From NCBI GenBank assembly GCA_013399695.1, contig VXAU01003525.1, positions 164,684 to 228,683 on the forward strand: a stretch of DNA of 64,000 bases, read 5' to 3'. The translations under genes and the position numbers were made by a program. Below are positions 1 to 12,781 of this stretch, in pieces (position 1 is the first letter of the stretch; the number at the start of each line of letters is the position of its first letter). The stretch is from Formicarius rufipectus. Taxonomy: Eukaryota; Chordata; Aves; Passeriformes; Formicariidae. The notes beneath the pieces are model-generated. The model saw nothing but the letters and a program-made list of their open reading frames with translations, was not told the DNA's origin and did no database searches.

Positions 1-3000
1 CTATTATGCCCCTATTTTAACTCATGCTGTGGCTGATACTCAATGACAGACAGAAGAAATCCAGCTGAGCACCTTTCCTTCCCTACAGGAGATGCAGTGT
101 AGGACCTTACCTGACAGAGATCAGTACCCACACTCCTGATGGAGCCAGAATGGGGAGAGACTTTTTACAGCTAGAGGAAAACACTGCCAACCCAGAGGAA
201 TCTGGGTGATGAGATTTCTTGTAGGCAACTGTTTTTCTGACTTTTCCCCTCTTCTCCATGTGTGAAGAGACAGTAGGTGTTTTGCAAGCATTTGCAGTTT
301 GGAAGACATGGTCACAAACCCTGACTAATGTTTGTGGCTGGTGGGTCCATGGCAACAAGTCAAAGCAAGTGCTAATTACTATGGCTATTGCTGCTAATTT
401 ATTATTTAATTTCACTGTATTAGTGTGGCATTGCAGGGCCTTAACCTGGAGCCATGGCCCCACAGGGAGGACACTACCCAAGCATAGAACAAAGCAACGG
501 TCTCTACTTCTGTGAACTAGCAAACCAAATATGCTGGTGTGTTGGCTCCTGACCTGTAACCCAGAGGTGTTTGAGTCTCCTGACTCCAGGGTTCCCAGGA
601 CTCATACTAGTCTGTATCAGAATGCAGTGGGGCTCTGTGGTTGAGAAATGGTGTTACTGACCCAAGCTGCCCAACCAGGAAGAGGTACCAGCCCAGGCAC
701 TTGCAAGAGGGGAGATCTGTGGGAAAACAATGAGAAGAATATATATTTCTGGTCTTTGGAACCCGAATCTTAAATCTGAGCCAGGAGTGGTTTAGAAAGC
801 ACAACCCTTATCCTATGGCTGAATCATGGCAGTCTCTTCCTCAAGCTGTCTAGCACATGTCTACAAGTCACTGCATTGATACAGAGCAGCTCAGGACAGA
901 GTTGTTTCTCCCTGCCATGTGTGTATCTGAATGGCAGCCAAATAAGCAGCCAGCTCTGATGCCGCTCTCTGATTGATCCAGCTCATGCAGACCTGCCCAG
1001 TGCATATTGTGTGAGGATTGCCACCCCATGCTGCCAGGCAGTGTCCCACAGCACTGCAGGAGAAACCCTTTGCTTAACCCTGTGTGCTGTGAACAGCTGG
1101 AACTGGCTTTAATGAATCTGGTGGGTTTTCTGTTATAAATGATCTAACAGCATTCTGCTAATTGTGTTCCTTAGTTTCCTGAGTATTTCTTCAAGACATA
1201 AAATAATGCTGAGAGCCCATAGGTGTTTCATTTATGTGACACTCTGAGCTTCCCATTCTAGTGAGAATGTTGCAACTGTCAGCAGTAGTAATAAAAATAA
1301 AATTTCTGTATCTCCCTTAATTTAACAGCAATATAATTACCTAGAATAATTTCTTATATATGAAAAAATACAGGCCAAGATTCTGGAGGCCCTGGATGGG
1401 AACTTGGCTGTTGGTTTCCAAAAGAAACGAGAGATTCCACTCCTTCTGTACAAGAAGACTCATGCCTATTACCAGCAGTTTAGAGTTTGCTGTTGAAACA
1501 AACTTAATCTCTGTTTAATTCTATGTTTTATCCTGGATTAGGCTGCCCTTGCTGGGAATTCAGATTCTCAGGGTGGGAGGAGGCAGTGACCAGTAGGATG
1601 CACAGGCCAGGTTCTGTTCAGACTTGCAGGTGCTTGGGGTAGTCCAGCCTCACAGCTGGCTCCAGGACTCCATCCACTGTATTACTTCTCTGCTTTGGCC
1701 ATTGCTGTGTCAAAGTCAGAAGAGCTGAGTCCATGGGAATGACAAGGAGACAGAGTGAGACGGCAGGGGAAATCAGTGTAAGTGTGCTCCAAACCAGCCC
1801 CTGCACTCTGAGCAGCCTCACAGCTGGAAAAAACAAAACCTGCTTGGCATCCTCCAGAATTAGTGTGGATAATGTGGCACAGGGCACTTTGCTGGGTTAT
1901 CTGAGGTCACTGGTGTCCAACCTCTGGAAGGGAGGAAGAGGGAAAGCAAGAACAAGATCGTGCCAGGCAATGCACTGTCATGGCTTGTTCCTCAAGCCCC
2001 AGAAACCTCCACACCCATTTTATTCTTCACTGTTTCCTCATCAGCCTTGCGTGAGATGCTCCTGGGCAATGGATTTAGGAAAACCCTGTCATTTTCACCT
2101 CAATGTCATACAGGGAAGCAGCAGCAACCTCCACGGGAACGGGCCACCCCAGCCCAGCCCCACCCAGCTGGTGAGGATGGATGTCCTGCCAGCTCCTGGC
2201 ACAGAATCACCCTGCATCCAGAGGTGGATGGGCAGGCGGGTGGAAGGCACCCCTGTGGGAAGTTCCCTGCTGCTGGCGACCCTGCCCATTTGCTCGCCGT
2301 AGAGAAGAGTTCTCTCTGGCTGACTTACAAGACAGCCATCTGGCACATGCATAAAGAGCACATGATGGCTGATCACACCGAGGGCATTTATCTTCATGAA
2401 TGAGAAGGAGAGGGTTATGGTGGCAGAGCCCCAAGGAGTTGGTCTGTCTCTCCTCGTGAGTGAAGATTAATGTGTTGTGAGATGTTGGGTAACGAGTATC
2501 ATGCATGCACAGTGTACCTTTCCCTCTGTCCCCCCTCTCCTTCCCCCAGCTCTACTCTCATGGACTAATACAGCTTTGAATGATGACAGGTTACATGGAA
2601 TACACTCCCTCTCCCCACAGAATGATGGGGAAATCTGTAGCAAACAAAGTGCTTAAAATGGCTAAGGGAACTTTGCTATCCTACATTATTAACTTCTAAC
2701 TGAAGAGAAGTGCAGCCTATGGAAGGAATTTCACATCTCTATCTCTCTAGTAGAAACTGGACTGAGAGTATCTTCTCTTTTCAAATATATGGCACAGAAG
2801 TGAAATTCTTGCTTTTTATTTTTATGTCATGCTATTAAAAGGCAAGTTGAGGTACCATGTCTCACCTCTGTACCTGAGCACACTGCCTTCTTTTAATAGT
2901 ACCATTATAGAGGAGACTTTTCAACTGAAAACAGAGACTTCTGAAGCTGAGTGGGTACATCAAGTCCAATAAAAACTGCATTAAATGTTGGTACTGCACA

Positions 3001-4040
3001 TCTACTTTCATTGTTTACTGCAATAATCATTCAGGTGCAGGTAACCTGAAAAATTGCTGCATGCAAGGGATGGAAATGAACAAGGGGAAAAATTTGTAAG
3101 AAGAGACAAAGAAATGAAGTGGTAAATCTAAGCAGAGAGCTGCCTAATTTGTACCTGGTATATATTTTGCCTCAAAACCACAGGTTCAAATACTGTAGAA
3201 GCTGACCCAAAGCAGCTCCATTTAGAAACATTTATTTTACAGGTAAATGCTCTTTGCAGTCAGTGCAGCTCCAAGCTTAAGGAGAGCAGTGGTTTTTGGG
3301 GGTATGGAAAAAGCCAGGCAGCACATCTATCTCCAGGCCCTGATCTGAACCACTGTGGGAAATGACAAAATTCCTTCTTGCACTGGTGGTGAAACATCTG
3401 GTTGGTCCATGCAGGTCCAGAAAAGAGAAACTAGAGTAGGAGAGAGGAACAAGGGAATATACAGAGCCTTTATTTGGACTCTATTCAATAAATTATATTC
3501 AATAAATGTGATAGTAGGCACAAGATGGGGAATTATAAAGGGGTTGGAATACGGTGTGAATGTGTGGCAGAATTGGGAGACAAGTACTTCCATTTTAAAG
3601 TATCTTGAGGCAGAGGGAGCTGACAAGGCCTGGCAAATGTATTTGTAACCATTAGGTGAAAGATGACCAGCCTTTCTCCAGAGGTAAAGACATCCTAATA
3701 GGAGCACACTCTGTCCACCTGCCCTGCTGCAATCTACTGCCACGAAGGTACCAGGTTTCCAAACCCTCCTGAGCGTACACAGGAGGCAATTATTCTGGAA
3801 AAGGGCTACTTCTCATCAAATCCATTTTCTCAGCTAGTCTATCACTTACAGAGTCTCATGTAGGAAACTGGTAATCTACATAAAAGTGAAAGGAGTGTCA
3901 TGCAGAATAGCTTAAAATATGGATCCCCCATCACAGAGCCTGTCATGTCTTCCTACTGTATTTCCATCACTGCAGACAACATAATGCCACTGCACCAGTC
4001 ATGTTTCAACTAACACCTCGAGTCAGGTAGACACATAACA
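1..4040. other. Unique non-coding DNA, no gene recognised
   Basis: I see no gene here. Overlapping open frames occur on both strands around 1618-2506 (up to 189 codons), but three or more frames are open over the same bases and none has a recognisable domain, so they look like chance frames in a locally GC-richer stretch. The rest is ordinary mixed-composition sequence without a repeat I can name. An unannotated exon shorter than about 150 bp could be missed by eye. Confidence 0.6.
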
Positions 4041-4190
4041 GGTTAATTAGGGGCTTTGGCAAATTGAGTCCACGGGCTGTAATTACCAGCACTCAAGACC
4101 TACAATTTCTGTTTTAATTAAAATAAACAGTGTGGAGAAGCTGACATCACACCAGAGTAACCAGCGTGTAAGTCACAGTTAATTACATTA
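4041..4190. promoter_or_regulatory. Cluster of four TAATTA homeodomain-type sites
   Basis: Four copies of the palindrome TAATTA lie at 4044-4049, 4080-4085, 4115-4120 and 4180-4185, all within about 140 bp. TAATTA is the core recognised by many Q50-type homeodomain proteins. By composition such a hexamer would be expected roughly once in one to two kilobases, so the clustering is unusual. No TATA box, CpG island or transcription start is evident, so an enhancer-like element is a better guess than a promoter. The function is inferred, and cross-species conservation was not tested. Confidence 0.3.
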
Positions 4191-4502
4191 AGCTGTGGCC
4201 TCCATCATAAAAAGTCCTCGGCTTGGATCTGGATTTATAGAGACTGGCTTTACTATTCCAGCAAAGTTTAATTGCTGTACAGAGGCCACTGACTGGTCTG
4301 GACAAGTCAGTGTTGGGGTGACGAGATGCACAATGAGTTGAAGAGCTCCTTCTCCTCTTGGGGTGGAAGCAGTGCCAGTGTTTGAATGTTCCCTCTCACA
4401 CCCTGACAGGTCCCAGTTGTGCCCCAGCCACGCTCAGGCTGCCCCTGTCACATCGGACAGAAGTGACCACTGCTGTCTTTCCCAAAGAGCATGGCCAGGG
4501 AA

Positions 4503-4548
4503 AATGAGCTTTTGGGGAGGAAAGGTGGAGAATGAGCTTTTGGGGAGG
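4503..4548. repeat. Two-copy direct repeat, 28-bp period
   Basis: The 18-base string AATGAGCTTTTGGGGAGG occurs exactly at 4503-4520 and again at 4531-4548, separated by a purine-rich decamer. This is a simple local duplication of the replication-slippage type. Only two copies exist and no repeat family is recognised. Confidence 0.85.
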
Positions 4549-4774
4549 GTGTGGCTGATGGGAGATACAGGGCTCTGGGAACCTCTAGGTGAAGGGGAGC
4601 CCCCAGTGATAAGGAGCCAAGCTCGTGGTGCCTGAGCACACCCAGGGCACAGATGGCACATTCATGGTCTGCATTTAATAAATGCTCCTGTTCTGATACA
4701 ACTCTTGCCTTTCTGTCCACAGTCTCCCCAGCTGATTCCTGCCATGGTGCTGCAGAGTGCAGTGTAAGCGTGAC

Positions 4775-4870
4775 CCACGCTCCAACCTCTCCCCCGCCAC
4801 CTCTCCTGCTCCTCCTCCTCCACCCAAGCTTCGCTCCCAACCCTTCCTTTTGTCTCCTTCACCCACTTTC
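4775..4870 (+). repeat. Polypyrimidine tract
   Basis: Nearly a hundred bases are dominated by C and T on the plus strand, including a CTCCTCCTCC core around 4809-4820, with few interruptions. Such strand-asymmetric tracts can adopt triplex or other non-B structures. It could also be the pyrimidine tract of an intron, but no exon is recognisable downstream. Confidence 0.6.
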
Positions 4871-7800
4871 AACCCTGTGCCTCCTTTGATGCCACCCGAC
4901 GTGCGAGGTGCAGCCAGACCCACCCTGCCCAGCCAAAAACACACCTGTTTTGCAAACCAGGCCAGGTGTATCGGACACACGCTGTTCTAGGATGGCTTTT
5001 ATGGCATTGCACAATCCAGCTCTGTGTGAGTCTCCAGCCCTAGCAGTCGTGAGGGAGATGTCTCACAGGCTTGCCATGACTCCCAGCAGGGCCATGCAAT
5101 ACGTGGGCAAATAGGCTTGCAGGAGGTTAGAGGTGACAAATCTCAGGCTTGTACTTTTCCAGTCTGGTTAGTAGAAGCTGCCACGCCTCCACATAAGCTT
5201 TCAGGTAACCCACAGGATGATGAAGCCCTTGACAGGGTCCTGTCCTTGAAGGTCCTCAGGGAACTCTCCTGAGTCCCTTGTTACTACCTGGAACTGCTAA
5301 GGATCAGCAAGAAAACACTGGAACAATTGTCTGAGCATTTCCTGGGGGGTGTGATAGTAACTCCAGCCAAAACTGAAGAACAATGCCATGTCTTCCCAGC
5401 ACTGCCATTGGGGTTACAAAAGGACCCCCTGGAAGTGACACATTCAGCTTCTTCAGTCGAGCTTGGGAAGTGAAACACTCTGAATTTCTGTATGTCCCTT
5501 TATCTTGAAGTCAATGCACTTTATCTTTGTGACCAACCTGCCTTCAGAATCCCTGGAAAACAACATTTCAGTGGAGTTCTGATGACCTAATCTCCCTGGG
5601 GAAGGAGAGAGGAAGGAGCGTAGGGCCAGGCACGCTGCGGTTTTCTTTTGTGGAAGATGTGGACCTGGTTAATCAGCCTAGGCTGTTGGATGGACAGCTC
5701 AGATGCAGGACAGACAGCATTTTCCCATTGCTTTTCCTGAACAAGAAAACAGTTTTTAAACCGTTCTTTGTCTCAGTCTATTTTCAAGCATGAAAAAGCT
5801 ACATAAATTGCTATTTTTTAATTTTTGCACAAAACTAACCCTTTTGATTCATGACAACGAAATAGTATGCTCTAAGCAGTACAAGTGGAAACACTTGGTC
5901 TTTGCTCATGCAGTCACTTCAGGATTTGCCTCTGACTTCCACTAACACTGGCTGATCCTACTTAGTGAAGTTTGGTTTTCCTGCCACCTCTCCATTATGG
6001 AATTGTGACTCTGTGATTTTTTGATTAGCATATGATTTGCCAATAATTTTTATGATGCCATAGGCCTCATACTGCAATTCTTCTTTCATTGTCCTGACAC
6101 TATTTCCTAACAGTTGCTGCAACCTGCAGCCTAATTATTTTCATTTCCACGATATTCTGAGTCCAGCCAAATAGCAGCATCATGGTGAGCTTTAAATTCA
6201 GTAGCTAATATTCAAAAGAGATCTCATTAAACTCAACTGTCTAACTGGCCATGGGTATTGCTGTTTGCTCGTAGCTCACCTACAAAGCCCTGCAGAAAGA
6301 TGGTGGTTTTTTTTGTTTGGGTTGTTTCGATGCAGGGTTGTTCGCTGCCTGCACTAACCAGGTGAGACACCCCATGCAAGCTCAGGCACTGCTGTTTGGT
6401 GTAGACCTGTATGTTGCCCAAGAAAGAAGATTGCCCTGTGCTCCCTGCCATGAGTTACTAATGCTTCTGGCTTCTGCAGGTGAAAGCAGGGCAACAAAGC
6501 AAAGTCACTGGTGCCCAGCCCTGAGAAGAGTGAGCTGTGGCACTGCCACAGCAGGCACTGGCAGAGCTGGCCTGATGTGGGCATTGCCTGATCAGAGTGA
6601 CCTGGAAAGCCATGGGTGCTTCTTCACCCTTGAGCAAGGAGGAGGAGGAGACAGAGTGGTGACGCAGAGGAGCAACAGGGCCTTTGGGGATCTCCCACAC
6701 ACCAGTTCCATGGCACCAGTCATCCCCTTGCTGCCTTCAAAGCACCCAGCTCACAAGGAGTGACCTTTCCACAGACATGGGATGCTCCCCCAGCCCCCTG
6801 CCCCTCTGGAGCCACGCACACCAATTTTGGGATATGCCTGAGCCCTCCTGCTGCCACCTCATGGCTCTTGAGCCACCACACCAGCTTGACAGAGTGGCAA
6901 TGAAGGGGACACAGGGTGGCTGCCCCAGGCAGTGGCAATGCAATGGCCCAGGGTAGGGCCACCTTCTCTCCTGGAAACCAGAAGCCAGGACAGCAACTTC
7001 TAACAGCCAGAACACTCAAATTACTATTGTTAGTGCTCCCAGGATACCACAGTGTTATTCAGGGTTTTATCCCTCTGGAGGTATGGGCCATTCCACAGCC
7101 ATGTCCTACCCAGCATTCAGGCTTTCACTGGCTCTGAGGATATGTGGGTTTAAATTCTTTAACCTAATAGTAATGAGCCATTTGGGTTTTCCCCTCCTCT
7201 TTTTAGAGCTGTTGCCAGGCAGTTTGTCCTAAAAATGCTAGTTACGGTGTTGTGGTTTGGGTTTGCTTTTTTCTCTCCCCTTATCAAAGCAGGATGCCAA
7301 GAGCCAAATTTACTGCCCTGACTGTGTAACATCCTCTTTCATATCCTCCCTTCCACACTCTGGGAAGAGCAAAGTGCCCGAGCAGCGGGCCCTCGGCAGG
7401 TCGGGTCAGAGCAGCCAGGGAGCAGGCAGGAGCACGCCCCAGCCTGTGCTCCTCACAGCCTGTTACAAACCCCATTGAAGGCATGGGATGAGTTTTCCCT
7501 GACTTCATCTGGCTTGGGAAAGGGCCAACATCCTCCTCGAACCCTCTGTCGCTTCCATAAACCATACACCTTTCATTTGGTGTCCAAGGCTGGGCCACAG
7601 CCTGGGCAGTGATGTGAGGAATGTGGGGATCTCCAAGCAGCATGTCTGAGATTTTAAAAGGGAGTCCCATTGCTGGGAGGAACATTGCAGAGGCTGGAGG
7701 GGAGAGGAGACGAAGGGGGCAGAAGGGGAGCAGCACAACCCAACCATACAGGGTCCTCCTGCTGCTGGAACAGCAGCATAAAACCCTTTTCATGCTACTG

Positions 7801-10086
7801 GCGTTTTGGTGTCCCTCAGTCATAATTCATTTTAATTCAGGTCATTATAAAAAACACTTATATGCTCATCAATGTGTCTGTGTGATGGGACCATGGGTGT
7901 TTGGTGCTGACCAGGAAGCTACAGAGTCCATCTCTCTTTCTGGTTTGTATTTACCACATCCTTAGTTTCAAGGGGTTTTGTTAAGCCTAATCAGAACTGC
8001 ACACTTTTGGGGAAAGATGAAATACATTTACATGTACTGAAACTTATTTAAAAACTTCCACTTCTGCTTTTTTCCCTCTGATCATTTTGCTTTGGATGTA
8101 CCCTCAGGCCTGGGGCTTGTAGGACAGAAAGCAGCTCCCAGTAACTGGAGGGCTGGAGCCATCCTTCCCTCAAATGTTGCCACAAACATTTCCAACAAAG
8201 CAGTAAAACAAGGAGGCACCTGTATTTCTAGTGCTCAGCCTTGCAGAGAAATATCACCCCTGAAATCTCGCTTTTGAAGCGACCTGGCTGTGGGTCTGAT
8301 AATAGGTGAGCTGCTCCAACCTTATTAAAGGCAGTGGAGAATCTCCCATGGCTTTGGGGGGCACAGGCTTAGGGCTGACGCTGGAGCAGACCACTTGGAA
8401 ATGTCTAAAAATGGCAAAAAAATAAAATATCAACTATACTTGCTGAAACAAAGGGGTTGGCATCTCCATGAGCAGAGCAGGGTGCAGATCATGAGCGCTC
8501 ATACCCAGCTGGGATGTGCCCCTGCAGCTACCACAGAGTGTTCCCAATGCTGGCAGTGTTTTGGACTGCCCTGGCTTTTCCTTAGCTGTCTGACCAGGTG
8601 CCTAGCGTGGCATTGCTTCCACAATTGTTATGTCATCAGCTGGATTGCTCTGGATTTAAAAATAGTTTCAAACTGGAGTGGTTTGGCCATGATGGGTCAG
8701 CTGGTGGGAAAGGAAAAGCCCCTGTTCTCCACCCACTGGATATTTTGGTGACCTGATGCAGGCAGAAAGCCAAGGTGTGTGAGTGAGGAGCTTTATCTTG
8801 GCTGCACTTGGGTGAAGTCAGCTGGGAAGAACAATTGTTTTTTTATAAAACTCTCTTCCATCCCAGGACCAACATGTTTCAACGTACTCTGGGGAACTCA
8901 CAGCAATGAGTGACGTAAATGCTGCTGAGAGACCTCCTAATAAAACCATATTTTCCACAGTTACCCCAATTAAGAGAACAGTAGTCAAACTGGGTTGAAG
9001 GTTTTAGTTCAATTAGATGTTTGGGGGGACAAGGGGGGGGTTAAGAGAAATTTGACATTTCTGTGAAATGAAGCGGATGTAGAATGAATTATATGAATAT
9101 CCACACTTTGTTCTTGTTGTTGTTGAAGATATTTGATTTCTGAGAGTTTTGTTTTCAAGCAAAACTGTTCTTTTCAGCACTTTTGTCCTTCTAGAGTTGC
9201 TCAGCCACACTTCCAGCCCACACCAGCAGCAGTGCTGTGGGTGATATCATGCTGAAGATTTTACCATCCTTTTTAATAAATCACTTCACTTCTCTCTGAC
9301 AGTGGGACAGGACATGATGTAGTAAAGCCACCCTGAAGTAACCAATGGCTCTAATTCCGAAAAGAACAAAATACTGGACATTCACACAATTACAACATCA
9401 GGAGCTCTGCAGACCCTCAGGACAGGGGGATGGGAAGATGCCAGAGCTCTGTGTGCCCCCAGGCAAGGTCCCACTCCAGCAGAGGTGCTGCTTCTCTCTC
9501 CAAACCCTCAGGGCTGTCCGCATGCATCCTGTGAGCCAAAAGGTCAATAATGCTCCCTTTTACCCTGTGCAAATAGCTTCTCCTAAAATGAGCATGGTGC
9601 TGCCAGAGCAGGTTCCATGGCTGCTCCTGCCACCTCTTCCTCCCCACATTCAGAAAAGAGGAGCTAAAGGAAACACCTTTGGCTGCAGTGAATGGGTAGC
9701 AGCTTTCGTACTTCCCTCTGCTGCCCTTCCCAGCCCAGTGACGTGGGGATTTCTGATATTTCCTGAGCAGCTGCTGGATGCTGCACCTTTAGGAGCTCCA
9801 GCACTGACTCCTCCACACCCTTTCCCTTTCAGCAGAATTCACACAAAACCAGGGGATTATGAAAAGCCAGCTGTAAACCCAGCCTGGTGCTCACTTGGAT
9901 GGAGTGACTGCTTTCAGTGGCCTGTGTAAAGCTGGTGCAACCCGTGTCTTGGAGGCACTTTTTAGGTGAGATGGGCAACTGGGGCATTCAGATAACATAC
10001 CCCAGTCCCTCCTGAATTTACTGGAATAGTTTTGTAAATGCAGTGTGGACGATTTGTATTAAGTTGGAGCCTCAGCTAAAGATACC

Positions 10087-10104
10087 TTTTTTTTTTTTTT
10101 TTTT
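10087..10104. repeat. Poly-T tract (18 bases)
   Basis: An uninterrupted run of T. On the opposite strand it is poly-A and could in principle be a retroposon tail, but the sequence on either side resembles no element I know. Confidence 0.9.
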
Positions 10105-10620
10105 AAATATGCTTTTCTTCTAAACAAATGTTAAGATCCAGGTGCTTTCTGCCATCTGCATATGGAGCCAGGTCGAATCAGTCCTGGCTTGTTCTGTTCT
10201 TGGTAGCTGCTGCTCCTCTGACACCTCTCAGATCACACTGACAAGAAAAACTTTTATTCCTCAGCCTGTAATTCCTGCCTCTGTGTGTGGGGCAAGCTCG
10301 CACACCTTGTAACTATTTCATTTCAGCTCAGAACTCATCTCCTCATTACCCAGATATAATTACATCTGACAAAGGTATTGAATCCACCAAAGCACAAAGG
10401 AAAAAGGCAGGGGGATTAAACTGATACAGGTCTCTCACCCCTGGGAACATTTGTGCCCCCATAAAGAGCTTGAGGAGGAAGAGGATGAATAATTGTTTAA
10501 GGATCATAGCCATGATTACAGGGTGTGATTTCTCATATGACACCTGAAGAAAATAATGGAAATTATAGAGGAAAATCTATTTCAGTGCTAACATGGGAGC
10601 ACAGGGATTTTGTTGCGGTT

Positions 10621-10738
10621 TGGTTTTTTTTGTTTGTTTGTTTGTTTGTGTTGTTTTGTTTTGTTTTGGGGGGGGATTTTTTTGTTTTTGTTTTTGTTTT
10701 TTTTTCCTTCTTTCTTTTTTTTTTTATTTTTTATTTTC
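10621..10738. repeat. T-rich low-complexity tract with TTTG and TTTTG repeats
   Basis: About 120 bases consist almost entirely of T with interspersed G: a TTTG microsatellite (10631-10649), then TTTTG units, a run of G near 10668-10676, then mixed T with a little C and A. The translated frame through it is nothing but phenylalanine and valine, which confirms low complexity. A similar tract sits at 57886-57950. Confidence 0.9.
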
Positions 10739-11439
10739 TGAACAGGAAACCAGAGAGCCCATGACTTAACACAACAATTAACTTTGCACTACAGGTGGAC
10801 ATCCAAAGGCACTCAGGGACAGCCTGACAGCTGCCACAGAGCCTATGGCTAAATAAATTGATAAAAAATCATTTGAGAATCATTAACAGCAATCACATCA
10901 GCCCAGGGCTAGGGGAGGGGGTGCAAGGCTGATGCCTTTGCTGGGGAGCGATGAGGTGCCATGGTCAGAGATGCCGGTGGGGTTGGTGATGCCACAGCAG
11001 GTGTTGGGTCACCCAGGTGTTGCTGGTGGCTGGGGGACACTGCCTGTCCCCATGAGAACACCTGCCTGCCCCTGCTCCTGGGCAGCAGCCTGCCTGCGAC
11101 AGGCCTTTAATAAACTTTGCAGAAGGTTTATGTGCTATTGAAAATACACAAAAAGTTGTGGCAAGAGGACGGCACAATTTCCTCATAAAAACTTCGCTGA
11201 CACATGCCAGGGAAAAAAAACAGGAGTGAGGGAGAAGCTGTGGATCACTGGCTGAAACTTGCTTGCCTTGTCACCTCTCCTGTTTTCTTTTAATTAAAAA
11301 AAAAAAAGGAGGAAAGAAATATCTGAGGTATCTCCTTCTAACAAACTGAGGAAAACAGAAAGTAAACATGAAAAGAAATGCCCCCAAAAAATTACCTGGG
11401 AAATTCCAAAATGAAAGTATTTTGTTTAAAAAATTTCAA

Positions 11440-11800
11440 TTAAAGTTGCTAAGTAACAACAGTGTATCTACTTATCAGCTCATTTACAAAATCTAAGCAC
11501 TGAAAAGCCAGGACATTAATAATGGTGGTGATCATAAATCTTATGCTGCCAACATAATAAGCATACATGCATTATTCTTATCAAGTACAAAGGAAAGTAA
11601 ATACATATTTCATCACAACAAGCTTAATGCTGACCTCTAAATAAATAGCTGTCTTTCATTAGCAATCTCAAAATAAAACATAAAGCATATCCTATTAAAA
11701 AGAGCCATAAAAATTATGTATGTAGACACTAATGACACATATTGATCAGCTTCACGTGCAAAGCCATACACATGCATAATTCTGCCACAAATCAACATGG
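11440..11800. promoter_or_regulatory. AT-rich block resembling a conserved non-coding element (low confidence)
   Basis: This stretch is clearly richer in A and T than its surroundings, without being simple repeat. It carries several GATA-type words (CTTATCAG near 11471, CTTATCAAG near 11578) and TAAT-type words, plus a near-palindrome around 11556-11576. It has stops in every frame. Avian conserved non-coding elements often look like this, but conservation cannot be judged from one sequence. Confidence 0.2.
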
Positions 11801-12764
11801 TTATGTGGGTTTTTTCCCCCTCAAATCAGACATTCCACACTATTCTCAAGGAAACACAATTCTTAAGGATTAGCTAAAAGTCAGCTGTCAGTTTGACAGA
11901 TATATATGTTTTATATAAACACACACATAAGCCTCAGTATTCACGATATCTCTTTATGAGAACTTTATTATTGCAACTGAGATTACCAAATTAATATGAT
12001 TTTAAAGGTCAGAGTTAGGGCTGCTGGGTTCTGGTGGGACTTACTGCAGAGGTGTGGTTTATGCTTCATAAAGCTCCACGTCTCTGCTTTGTGTTAATTA
12101 GGATAGTCCCTTGTAATCAGTGGCACCATTCCAAATTCCATTAGCTAAGTTTTTGGACTCAAAGGGCTGTTACTTCCATGGTTGCCCCATTTCAGTCGAA
12201 CACTTAACCATATGCCAAGCCTTATGCAGGTGCTTAAGTTCTGAGAAGTGCTTACTTTTGAATTGTGGTGATGGATCATGGGGGTGATGCAGGAACATGG
12301 AGAAATGTGCTTGTCATGCTTCAAAACCCCAACCCCAAGGTGGTTTGCCAAGGTCTCTGCACATCTTTCAGGCATTTTGGCTGTTTCCAGGGGCCAGACC
12401 CTAATTCTGCAGCCAGGTCCATGCCAGCAGGTGTCTGTGGAGCCCCAGCAAAGCCAGGCTGGCACAGCACAGATGAGATGTCAAGGGCTGAAGGGGAACA
12501 GAACAGCTGCCTTGATGGACCAGGGTGGTCCCCGGGGTAATTCATGGTTTCGGTGGATGACATAAATTTGTCATGGGTTTTAATCAGTATCAGTGGGGCT
12601 CCAGGTCCCAGCCTGCCCACGAGCCTGGCTGTGCTGAGATCTCCCAGTCGAGCCTTCCCACATCACATCAATGGACTGAGACTTTCTGGTGGATGAACAA
12701 CTGATTTTGACTCCTTATAGGTAGCATTTGCTCTGCAGTTATTGTCACAATATATCAAATCCTT

Positions 12765-12781
12765 AAAAAAAAAAAAAAAAA
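12765..12781. repeat. Poly-A tract (17 bases)
   Basis: An uninterrupted run of A. The upstream sequence does not resemble a retrocopied gene or a SINE, so a retroposon tail is not supported. Confidence 0.9.

Larger units (their letters stand above)
4191..9000. other. Unique non-coding DNA with a short duplication and a pyrimidine tract
   Basis: No gene can be supported. The stretch contains a 28-bp-period duplication at 4503-4548 and a pyrimidine-rich tract at 4775-4870, both listed separately. Overlapping open frames at 6317-7019 and 7284-7823 are open on both strands, with proline-, serine- and cysteine-rich translations typical of non-coding avian DNA. I see no tRNA, splice-bounded exon or known repeat. 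Confidence 0.55.
9001..11439. other. Unique non-coding DNA with T-rich tracts
   Basis: The longest open frame in the whole window (9345-9929, 194 codons) lies here. Its translation is rich in proline and leucine, has no domain I recognise, no nearby splice or promoter context, and an opposite-strand frame is open over part of it, so I treat it as chance. Long T tracts at 10087-10104 and 10621-10738 are listed separately. Nothing else stands out. Confidence 0.55.

Noticed and set aside
1733..2506. Stacked open frames on both strands (up to 189 codons)
   Set aside because: Several frames are open over the same bases, which indicates low stop-codon density in GC-richer DNA, not coding selection. 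No family resemblance.
9023..9040. Paired G runs (6 and 8 bases)
   Set aside because: Only three separable G triplet runs, insufficient for an intramolecular quadruplex.
9345..9929. Longest open frame (194 codons, plus strand)
   Set aside because: No domain, signal or splice context is recognisable. The translation is proline-rich and patternless, and the opposite strand is open over part of it. Its length is plausible by chance in 64 kb on six frames.
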